Part shown: positions 5,564 to 12,250 of the stretch, piece by piece
Numbering within the stretch: the first letter of the stretch is position 1
How the letters are laid out: each line of letters begins with the position of its first letter
Source: Planctomycetota bacterium
Lineage (GTDB): Bacteria > Planctomycetota > UBA1135 > GCA-002686595
Direction of reading: 5' to 3'
Assembly: GCA_013140785.1 (NCBI GenBank)
Contig: JABFRZ010000240.1
Span: 1-12,858 of the forward strand
DNA length: 12,858 bases
Made by a program: the position numbers and the translations under genes
Notes under the pieces: model-generated
Databases searched by the model: none
What the model was told of the DNA's origin: nothing
The model's input: only the letters and a program-made list of their open reading frames with translations

Positions 5564-6582
5564 GATGTGCCTCCTATCCTAGCCGTCGGCGCGGGTTGCG
5601 GAAAGCGCGGCGGACCGGCGAGGGTCGCCAGCAGGTCCATCAGTGAGACGAGTCCGCGCGGCGCGCGCAGGCTGCCCACGATGGCCAGGCGTTGTCCGGC
5701 GCCCTGCAGGCGGGCCACGGCTCGATCCAGCGGCAAGTCGGTGGAAAGCTCCAGGACAGGGCGGAGGCACGCATCCAGAGGTGCGCCCACCTCCTGCCCG
5801 AGCACGTCGAGCTGGTGCAGGTACCCCACCACCACGCGCCTCTTGTCGGGCCCGCTGCGCAGCGCGGGCAAGCGCGTGAAGCCCGAGCGCACGACCGCCG
5901 CGCGCGCCGCGGCCTCGCCCTGATCGAGGTCCACCCCCTCGACGCGGTCCCACGGGATGGCCACGCGCGCGAGCGGCGTGTGGCGCAGGACGAGGACATT
6001 GTGGGCGAGTTCCTCGGCCTGGGGCGCGAGCGCCCCCGTGCGCCGGCTCTCGGCCAGGAGCTCGACCATCTCCTCGCGCCGCAGGATGCGCGCGAAATCC
6101 TCCTGGCGCAGGCCGAGCAGACGCTCGAGCACGAGCGCGAGCTGCGCCAGCGGCCAGGCGAGCGGGCTCGCCAGCCAGCGGAAGACCCGGATCACCGGCG
6201 CGACCAGCCCGAGCAGGGTGTGCGGCCGGCGGCGAAAGAGATCCTTCGGGATCAGCTCCCCGAACAGGAACACCACCGGGGTGACCACCAATGCGGCCGC
6301 GAGCTCGAGTACGGCGGCCGGGAGCGGCGAACGCGCGAGGGTTCCCTCGGTCATGTGCGTGAGCAGCTCGAGCATCCCGTTGCTGCCGATCATCAGCGTG
6401 ATCAGGAGGCCCGCGTCGTCGCGCATGAGGCGCGCGAGCTGGCGCGCGGAACGCCGGCCCTCCTGCGCTTCGGCCTCGAGCCGCACGCGCGACACCGAAT
6501 AGACCCCGGTCTCCGCGCCCGAGAAGATGGCTGCGCACAGGAGCAGGCCAGCCGCGGCCAGGAACACGATCCACAGGCTCAT
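5560..6582 (-). CDS. CNNM/CBS-domain membrane protein (CorC/HlyC-like), without the C-terminal CorC_HlyC domain
   Basis: The product has 340 residues. Residues 1-170 form a CNNM (DUF21) membrane domain with three or four hydrophobic segments; the family motifs SGAETGVYSV (21-30) and GELIPKDLF (108-116) are present. A CBS pair spans about 200-325 (for example LARVAIPWDRVEGV and LAIVGSLRAPRGLVSLMDLL). The C-terminal CorC_HlyC domain found in the neighbouring paralogue is absent, and the sequence ends soon after the CBS pair. CNNM/CorC proteins act in Mg2+ or Na+/Mg2+ transport, with CBS domains binding Mg-ATP. The ATG at 6582 overlaps the paralogue stop as ATGA and has GGAGG 10 bases upstream; its own stop overlaps the next gene as ATGA. 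With its paralogue it may form a heterodimer, which is inference. The transported ion cannot be read from sequence. Confidence 0.93.
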   Translation of the reverse strand: MSLWIVFLAAAGLLLCAAIFSGAETGVYSVSRVRLEAEAQEGRRSARQLARLMRDDAGLLITLMIGSNGMLELLTHMTEGTLARSPLPAAVLELAAALVVTPVVFLFGELIPKDLFRRRPHTLLGLVAPVIRVFRWLASPLAWPLAQLALVLERLLGLRQEDFARILRREEMVELLAESRRTGALAPQAEELAHNVLVLRHTPLARVAIPWDRVEGVDLDQGEAAARAAVVRSGFTRLPALRSGPDKRRVVVGYLHQLDVLGQEVGAPLDACLRPVLELSTDLPLDRAVARLQGAGQRLAIVGSLRAPRGLVSLMDLLATLAGPPRFPQPAPTARIGGTS

Positions 6583-7820
6583 GGCGCCGCGCCCTCCGCG
6601 GCGGGCGTGAGTGCGCGCACGCCGATGTCCACCATGAGCACGCGCCGGCGCCGCACCTCGTGCACCTCGAGCTCGAGCTCGCCCACGCGCACCTGGTCGC
6701 CGACGCGCGGGATGCGCCCGAGCAGCGCGCTCACGAAGCCGCCCACGGTCTCGAACTCGCGCGGCACGATCTCGAGGCCGAAGGCCTCGTTCCACTCGCG
6801 GATCGGCAGGCTTCCAGGCACACGGAAGCGCCCGCCGTCCAGCGTCACGACCTGCGGTGCGCGCTCCTCGCCCTCCACGCGCAGGTCGCCCAGGATGTGC
6901 TCGAAGGCGTCCTCGGTCGTGACCACCCCGGCCGTGCCGCCGTATTCGTCCACCACCACCGCCTCCGAGGTCCCGTCGGCGCGCAGCCAGCGCAGGAGAT
7001 CGAGCGCGCCCGCCACCTCGGGCACGAACCGGACCGGCGCCACGAGCGAACGCACGGAGCGCTCGGGCTGCCGCACGAGCTCGCGCAGGCTCACGCGTCC
7101 GACGATCTGGTCGAGCTCGCCTTCCACCACCGGCAGCCATGTGAGGCGCGCGCTCAAGGCGGTGCGCGTGACGCGCGCGCGATCCTCGCCCGAAACGTCC
7201 AGGAACAATGTATCGACTCGCGGCCGCATGATCTCGCGCACGCGGAGGTCCTCCAGCTCGAGGATGCCCGTCAGGAGGTCGGCCTCGCTCTCGTGCAGCG
7301 CGCCCTCGGCCGCCCCGCGCGCCAGCACGCGCGCCAGGACGTCGGGCGTGATCCCGCCCTCGGGCCGGATCCAGTTCGAGAGCGCGCGGTGCACGAACTC
7401 GAGCACCCACAGGAGCGGGCGCGTCAGCGGCTGCGTCAGCGGCAAGAGCGCGCGCAGCGCCGGCGCCACGACGCGCGCCACGGCGCGGCGCGCGCGCAAG
7501 GCCAGAATCTTGGGCAGGATCTCGCTCCCGAGCAGCAGCGCGACCAGCACCACCAGCCCGAGCGCGAACTCCTGCCAGCCCTCGGCGTCGGGCACGAGCC
7601 GACTCGCGAAGCCGAAGTACAGTGTGTTGAGCACCAGATTGGAGAGCAGGATCGTGGCCAGCAGCGCGCGCGGCTCGGCCAGGAGCTCGAGCGTCGCGCG
7701 CGAGGCCGTCTTGCGCTCGGCCGGGGTCAGCCCGAACAACGCCGCCTCGGCGGCGCTGAAGAAGGCCGAGCCGGCCAGCAGCCCGCCGACCAGCGCGTAC
7801 AGCCAGTGGAGCTCGCTCAC
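6579..7820 (-). CDS. CNNM/CBS/CorC_HlyC-domain membrane protein (CorC/HlyC family transporter)
   Basis: The product has 413 residues with the complete family layout. The CNNM (DUF21) membrane domain covers about 1-150, with FFSAAEAALFGL (20-31) and GSEILPKILALR (98-109). The CBS pair covers about 195-312, opening with VREIMRPRVDT and closing with VVDEYGGTAGVVTTEDAFEH and ILGDL, all hallmark strings. The CorC_HlyC domain covers about 325-402, with GGRFRVPGSLPIREWNEAFG and ETVGGFVSALLGRIPRVGDQ. Homologues are linked to Mg2+ efflux or Na+-coupled Mg2+ transport at the inner membrane; the hemolysin annotation often given to them is historical. The start is GTG at 7820, giving MSELHWLYALVGG, overlapping the histidine kinase stop as GTGA. 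Its stop overlaps the second CNNM gene as ATGA. The substrate is unknown here. Confidence 0.95.
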   Translation of the reverse strand: MSELHWLYALVGGLLAGSAFFSAAEAALFGLTPAERKTASRATLELLAEPRALLATILLSNLVLNTLYFGFASRLVPDAEGWQEFALGLVVLVALLLGSEILPKILALRARRAVARVVAPALRALLPLTQPLTRPLLWVLEFVHRALSNWIRPEGGITPDVLARVLARGAAEGALHESEADLLTGILELEDLRVREIMRPRVDTLFLDVSGEDRARVTRTALSARLTWLPVVEGELDQIVGRVSLRELVRQPERSVRSLVAPVRFVPEVAGALDLLRWLRADGTSEAVVVDEYGGTAGVVTTEDAFEHILGDLRVEGEERAPQVVTLDGGRFRVPGSLPIREWNEAFGLEIVPREFETVGGFVSALLGRIPRVGDQVRVGELELEVHEVRRRRVLMVDIGVRALTPAAEGAAP

Positions 7821-9343
7821 GGACCCGTCTCGCCGCCCCCCGCGGCGGCCGGTGCCGAGGGCCGGCGCGCCGGGAAGAACAGTTCGGCCCGGAAGAAGTG
7901 GTGGGGCTCGCTCTCGATCCGCAGCTGACCGCCGTGGTGCTGCATGGTGGCGTGCACCAGCGCCAGGCCGAGCCCGGTGCCGCGCCCGACCTCCTTGGTG
8001 GTGAAGAAGAGGTCGCCGATCTTGCCGAGCAACGCAGGCTCGACCCCCGGCCCGTTGTCGCGCACCGCAAGGCTGACGCCTGCTTCCGTGGCGTACAGGG
8101 TGAGCTCGAGCCGCGGGCCGCTCGCTGCGCGTGTGCTCTCCTGCTCCAGCGCGTCGAGCGCGTTGACCAGCAGGTTGAGCACGGCCTGCCCGATGTCGTT
8201 GCGCACCCCGTTCACCGCGGGCACGCGCGGCTCTAGGCGCACCACCAGCGCGACTCCCAAGCGCCGCGCACGGTGCTGCACCAACTCGATCGCGTCCTGA
8301 GCCACGGCCGCTAGGTCCACGGGCTCGAAGGGTGCCTCGCGCGGCGTGAAGCGCCGCAACCGATTCACGGTCTCGCCGATGCGCGCGAGCCCGCGCGCGA
8401 GCAAGTCCAGGTACTGCGCGCGTCGCTCTTTCGCCAGCTCTGGCCGGCGCAGGTCCTCGACCGCGTTCTGCAGGCCGCCCAGCGGGTTGTTGATCTCGTG
8501 CGCGATGCCCGCGGCCAGCTCGCCCATGGCCGCCAGACGCCGCTCACGCATCGCTGCGGCCTCCGCGGCGCGCGCCTTCTCGGTGGCGATGCGTACCTCC
8601 TCCGACAGGCGCGCGTTGAAGCTCTGGACGGTGGCGCTCATCTCGTTGAAGGAGCGCACCAGCTCGGCCAGCTCGTCGCGCCGTCCCGGCACCGCCAGGC
8701 GCACGCCGAATTCGCCCGCGTGCATGCGGCGCGCGCCCTCGGCCAACTGCGACACGGGATCGAGCACGAGCCGCCGCAGCGCCAGGAAAGTCGCGCCCGT
8801 GAGCAGCACGGTCGACAGCCCGAACCACGGCAACACGCGCCGCAGCACCGCGCGGTAACCCACGGCCTGGCTCGGCTTGGCGCGGTACCACAGCCCGCCC
8901 CACACGCCCTGCTTCACGCGGATCGGCACGGCCCGACCGCCGAGGGCCGGCACCGAGCCACCGGAGCGGATCGCGGCTTGGATCGCGCGCAGCGCCTGCT
9001 CGCGCTCGAACCCCGCCGGCCGACCGACGACGCCCACCGGGTTCAGGTCGATGCCGCTGGCGCGGATCGCACCGGTCAAGGCCGAAATGGTCAGGTGCTG
9101 GTCCACCAGGATCGCGTCGGCGATGAGGCGCCACGAGTTCCAGCGCAGGATGCTGGCGACCTTGAGGCCCTCGGGCGCGAGCGTACTCTCGATGGTGGCC
9201 ACTAGGTCCTCGGTCCAGCCCTCCTCTGTGTGCCGGCTCGCGGCCGCCTGCTCGCGGGCCAGGACCACGCCCAGGGCCCCGAACACGACCGAATTGGAGA
9301 CGAAGACCAGCAGCAGCGCGCGAAAGCGCAGCGAGTGCCTCAC
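7817..9343 (-). CDS. Two-TM sensor histidine kinase with HAMP, HisKA and HATPase domains
   Basis: The product has 508 residues. TM1 is at 9-27 and TM2 at about 170-189, enclosing a periplasmic sensor of about 140 residues that I cannot assign to a family. HAMP follows (190-245, LVLDPVSQLAEGARRM), then a helical linker. HisKA has GELAAGIAHEINNPLGGLQ with phospho-acceptor H282. The HATPase domain has the N box with N394 (LLNLLVNALDAL region), the G1 box VRDNGPGVEP (429-433), the F box LFFTTKE and the G2 box GRGTGLGLALV. All residues needed for autophosphorylation are present. The GTG at 9343 overlaps the pilC stop as GTGA and no Shine-Dalgarno is evident, implying coupling. An upstream in-frame ATG at 9559 is rejected as it overlaps pilC by 220 bases. 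No response regulator lies in the window. The position suggests a PilS-like link to pili, but PilS has six TM helices and this has two. Confidence 0.95.
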   Translation of the reverse strand: MRHSLRFRALLLVFVSNSVVFGALGVVLAREQAAASRHTEEGWTEDLVATIESTLAPEGLKVASILRWNSWRLIADAILVDQHLTISALTGAIRASGIDLNPVGVVGRPAGFEREQALRAIQAAIRSGGSVPALGGRAVPIRVKQGVWGGLWYRAKPSQAVGYRAVLRRVLPWFGLSTVLLTGATFLALRRLVLDPVSQLAEGARRMHAGEFGVRLAVPGRRDELAELVRSFNEMSATVQSFNARLSEEVRIATEKARAAEAAAMRERRLAAMGELAAGIAHEINNPLGGLQNAVEDLRRPELAKERRAQYLDLLARGLARIGETVNRLRRFTPREAPFEPVDLAAVAQDAIELVQHRARRLGVALVVRLEPRVPAVNGVRNDIGQAVLNLLVNALDALEQESTRAASGPRLELTLYATEAGVSLAVRDNGPGVEPALLGKIGDLFFTTKEVGRGTGLGLALVHATMQHHGGQLRIESEPHHFFRAELFFPARRPSAPAAAGGGETGP

Positions 9344-10479
9344 GGCTGGCTGAGCGTGCTCATGATCTTCATCAGCGGCAGGAACAGGGCCATCACGATC
9401 AGGCCCACGAAGATCGCCATCACGATCAGGAGCGCGGGCTCGAGCACCTTGAAGAAGGCGTCGATGCGGCGCGTGACCTGGTTCTCGTAGGCGTCGGCCA
9501 CACGCAGCAGCATGCGATCGAGCTCGCCGGTCTGCTCGCCGACGTCCACCATGTTGCACACCAGGTCGTCGAACACGCCGCTCGCCTCCATCGGACGCGA
9601 GATGGCCTCGCCCTCGCGCACGGTGCGGCGGATGGTCTCGACCGACTCGGACAACACGTCGTTGCTACTCGTATCGCGCACGATGGCGAGCGCGTCGAGG
9701 TGCGGAACGCCGGCCTGTAGGAGGGTCCCGAAGGTGCGCGCGAAGGCCGACGTCAGGGACTGCAGCAGGATCGTGCCGAGCAGCGGGATGCGCAGCATCA
9801 GGCGGTGCACCGTGTAACGGTAGCGGCCCGGCCGCCCCACCAGGTATAGGTGCAGGAACACGAGCCCGACGGGCAGGCCGAACACGCCATACCAGTAGCG
9901 CACCGCGAACGACGAGATGTCCAGCAGCACCTGCGTCAGCGCGGGCAGCTCGACCCCGAACGAATCGAAGATCTGGCGGAAGCGCGGGATGACGAACACG
10001 ATCACGGCCGAGATCACGGTGACGGCCACGATCACGATCACCAGCGGGTAGATCAGGGCATTGATCACCTTCGAACGCAGCGCCGCGGCACGCTCGCGGT
10101 AGGTGGCCAGGCGCTCCAACACAGTGTCGAGCACGCCCCCGGCCTCGCCCGCGTGCACCATGGCCGCGAACAGTCGGTCGAAGGCGCGAGCGTGCTTCTC
10201 CATCGCCTCCGAGAGCGGCGTGCCCGTGGACACGTCCTCCACCAGATCGCCGAGCACGTCCTTGAAGGGCCCGGGGCGCGCTTGGCCCTCGAGGATCGTG
10301 AGCGCGCGCACCATCGGGATGCCGGACGAGGACAGCGTCGCCAGCTGCACCGTGAACTCGGTCACCGCCTGGGCCGAGACGCGCCGTCCCTTGGACCGAG
10401 CGGCGCCCGCAGCCACGCCCGGAAGCGCCGCCCCGGGCGCTTCCCGCTTGGCCACGCTGCGCTGCAATTTTTTGGCCAT
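9340..10479 (-). CDS. pilC: Type IV pilus/type II secretion inner-membrane platform protein (PilC/GspF)
   Basis: The product has 379 residues. It is the polytopic platform that couples the cytoplasmic ATPases to the pilin or pseudopilin fibre. Two T2SSF cytoplasmic domains are visible: the first at about 38-150, with FTVQLATLSSSGIPMVRALTI and HAGEAGGVLD (109-118), the second at about 240-360, with FARTFGTLLQAGVPHLDAL and DVGEQTGELD (312-321). TM segments are at about 141-164, 191-212 and 347-371. The short N-terminal domain that usually precedes the first repeat is missing and replaced by a basic, Ala/Gly-rich stretch of 33 residues. An in-frame TAG five codons upstream makes the ATG at 10479 the earliest start, although no good Shine-Dalgarno precedes it. 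It lies 50 bases after pilB and overlaps the kinase gene as GTGA. The choice between PilC and GspF rests on the pilT neighbour. Confidence 0.95.
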   Translation of the reverse strand: MAKKLQRSVAKREAPGAALPGVAAGAARSKGRRVSAQAVTEFTVQLATLSSSGIPMVRALTILEGQARPGPFKDVLGDLVEDVSTGTPLSEAMEKHARAFDRLFAAMVHAGEAGGVLDTVLERLATYRERAAALRSKVINALIYPLVIVIVAVTVISAVIVFVIPRFRQIFDSFGVELPALTQVLLDISSFAVRYWYGVFGLPVGLVFLHLYLVGRPGRYRYTVHRLMLRIPLLGTILLQSLTSAFARTFGTLLQAGVPHLDALAIVRDTSSNDVLSESVETIRRTVREGEAISRPMEASGVFDDLVCNMVDVGEQTGELDRMLLRVADAYENQVTRRIDAFFKVLEPALLIVMAIFVGLIVMALFLPLMKIMSTLSQP

Positions 10480-10529
10480 GGTGGCGCGGGGAGCCTAGTC
10501 GAGCGACGGAGGGGAGACCACTAGTGTCT
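10480..10529. other. Short pilB-pilC spacer
   Basis: This 50-base gap has no Shine-Dalgarno-like G-rich run close to the pilC ATG on the coding strand. It contains an 8-base palindrome, CACTAGTG (10518-10525), just after the pilB stop. No terminator is visible, so read-through is expected. Confidence 0.4.
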
Positions 10530-12206
10530 TCAGAGTTGCATGGTTTCGCGGCGCACTTCTTCGAGCGTCGTGACGCCCTCGAGCACGGCCTTGAAGCCTG
10601 CCTCGCGCAGCGTGCGCATGCCGGCCTGGCGCGCGAGCTCGCGGATCGTGGCGGTCGAGGCGCGCTCCAAGATGGCGCGCCGCAGGCTCGCGTCCACGCG
10701 CATGATCTCGCAGATGGCGGTGCGCCCGCGGTAGCCGGTGTGGAAGCACTCGTCGCAGCCCTTGCCGTAGTACAGGGTCACGCCGCGCAGCTCCGCGGCC
10801 TCGCGACCGAGCTCGCGCAGCACCTCGTCGTCGGCCTGATAGCTGGTCTTGCACGCCCGGCACACGCGCCGCACCAGGCGCTGGGCCACGATGGCTTCGA
10901 GCGTGGCCGTGATCAAGAACGGCTCGAGCCCGAGGTCCACCAGGCGCGTGATGGCGCTGGGCGCGTCGTTGGTGTGCACCGTGGCGAAAACCGTGTGGCC
11001 AGTCAGGCTGGCCTCGACCGCGACCAAGGCCGTCTCGGAGTCGCGCACCTCGCCAACCAGGATCTTGTCCGGGTCCTGGCGCAGCACCGTGCGCAGCACC
11101 TTCGGATAGGTGACGCCGATCTCCTCGTTGATCGGGACCTGCACGATGCCGTCGATGTCGTACTCGACCGGGTCCTCGACGGTGATGATCTTGACCGCCG
11201 CGTCGTTGGCAAGATTGAGCATGGCGTAGAGCGTGGTGGTCTTGCCCGAGCCCGTCGGCCCGGTGACCAGCACGATCCCGTGCGGGAGCTGCGTCAACTC
11301 CCCCAGGGTCTCGATGTCCTCGGGCGCGAGCCCGAGCGCAACCAGGTCGAGGCTGACCGCCGAGCGGTCGAGCACGCGCAGCACGCAGCCCTCGCCGCCG
11401 ATGCCGGGCAGCGTGGCCACGCGCAGATCCACCGGGCGCCCGTCGATCGAGAGCGCGATGCGCCCGTCCTGGGGCATCTTGGTCTCGGCGATGTCGAGGT
11501 CGCTCATGACCTTGATGCGCGCGAGCAGAGGCGCGGCCAAGTGCACGGGTGGGGCCTCGATCTCGTACAGCGCACCGTCCACGCGGTAGCGCACGCGCAG
11601 CTCCTTCGGAAAGACCTCGAAGTGCACGTCGCTGGCGCGATCGGCGATCGCGCGGTGCAAGATGGAATTGAGCAGACGTACCACGGGCGCGCTCTGGGCG
11701 GCCTTCTCGGGATCGCTGCCGGCCACAGCCGCGGCCGCGGCGATGGCATCCGCGAGCGAGCCCTCTTCGCCGTAGAATTCCTTGACCTTCGACTTGAGGG
11801 TCTCCTGATCGGCCACCGCGCCGTCGATCACGAGCCCGGTCTGGAAAGCCAGGTCCTCGAGCACGGCCGTGTTGAGCGGATCAGCGATGGCCACCTTGAG
11901 GCGCCCGCCCGCGAGCTCGAACGGCAGCACGCAATAGGCATGCGCAGTCGAGGCATCGACCTTCGCGAGCGCCTCCGGCGACGGCTTCACGCGCGCAAGA
12001 TCGACCGCCGCGAGCCCGACTTGCTCGGCCAGAGCCGCGGCGATGTCGGTCGCCTTGCAGTGCCCGAGCGCGACCAGGTGCTGGCCGATCAGGCCGCCGT
12101 GCTTGCGCTGCTCAGCGAGCGCTTCCTGGATCTGGGCCTCGCGCACGATCCCGCGCGCCTTGAGGATCTGGCCGATCAGCTTGCGGCCCTTGGTGGACTG
12201 GCTCAC
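10530..12206 (-). CDS. pilB: Type IV pilus assembly/type II secretion ATPase (PilB/GspE family)
   Basis: The product has 558 residues. This hexameric cytoplasmic ATPase powers fibre extension. The N-terminal MshEN/T2SSE_N domain covers about 5-145 (LIGQILKARGIVREAQIQEAL, LVALGHCKATDIAAALAEQ). The ATPase core has ASDVHFEVF (191-199), Walker A GPTGSGKTTT (316-325), Asp box ITVEDPVEYD (341-350), Walker B KILVGEVRD (381-389) and His box TGHTVFATVHTND (402-414). A four-cysteine zinc motif, C449/C452 and C484/C487, lies in the C-terminal part, as in many GspE and PilB proteins. The GTG at 12206 is preceded by AGGGAAGG with 6-base spacing and starts at the conserved domain; a start at 12308 would overlap pilT by 60 bases. 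PilB and GspE cannot be separated by motif alone; the adjacent pilT favours PilB. Confidence 0.96.
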   Translation of the reverse strand: MSQSTKGRKLIGQILKARGIVREAQIQEALAEQRKHGGLIGQHLVALGHCKATDIAAALAEQVGLAAVDLARVKPSPEALAKVDASTAHAYCVLPFELAGGRLKVAIADPLNTAVLEDLAFQTGLVIDGAVADQETLKSKVKEFYGEEGSLADAIAAAAAVAGSDPEKAAQSAPVVRLLNSILHRAIADRASDVHFEVFPKELRVRYRVDGALYEIEAPPVHLAAPLLARIKVMSDLDIAETKMPQDGRIALSIDGRPVDLRVATLPGIGGEGCVLRVLDRSAVSLDLVALGLAPEDIETLGELTQLPHGIVLVTGPTGSGKTTTLYAMLNLANDAAVKIITVEDPVEYDIDGIVQVPINEEIGVTYPKVLRTVLRQDPDKILVGEVRDSETALVAVEASLTGHTVFATVHTNDAPSAITRLVDLGLEPFLITATLEAIVAQRLVRRVCRACKTSYQADDEVLRELGREAAELRGVTLYYGKGCDECFHTGYRGRTAICEIMRVDASLRRAILERASTATIRELARQAGMRTLREAGFKAVLEGVTTLEEVRRETMQL

Positions 12207-12250
12207 GCCACGCCTTCCCTGACGCCGGCCAACATGGCGCCGGCCTTCAT
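12203..12250 (-). CDS. 15-codon mini-ORF bridging pilT and pilB
   Basis: ATG at 12250-12248 opens a 15-codon frame, MKAGAMLAGVREGVA, ending in TGA at 12205-12203. Its start overlaps the pilT stop (ATGA) and its stop overlaps the pilB start (GTGA). It carries the pilB Shine-Dalgarno inside it. It may be a translation relay that brings terminating pilT ribosomes to pilB, or chance in a 40-base gap. The peptide itself resembles nothing I know. Confidence 0.3.
   Translation of the reverse strand: MKAGAMLAGVREGVA
12213..12220 (-). promoter_or_regulatory. Ribosome binding site fixing the GTG start of pilB
   Basis: AGGGAAGG on the minus strand ends 6 bases before the GTG at 12206-12204. It is one of the clearest Shine-Dalgarno sequences in the window and decides the start against a longer frame beginning inside pilT. 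Confidence 0.7.

Noticed and set aside
5692..8004. 770-codon plus-strand open frame opposite the CNNM genes and kinase
   Set aside because: Low-complexity Ser/Arg/Thr-rich translation typical of an antisense frame in GC-rich DNA; the opposite strand has clear families.
6583..8070. Long in-frame extension upstream of the second CNNM protein
   Set aside because: It runs out of frame through the first CNNM gene and is Arg/Ala/Gly-rich; the ATG at 6582 begins the normal membrane domain.
9344..9559. Upstream ATG for the histidine kinase
   Set aside because: It would overlap pilC by 220 bases with a meaningless Arg/His-rich extension; the GTG at 9343 starts just before TM1.
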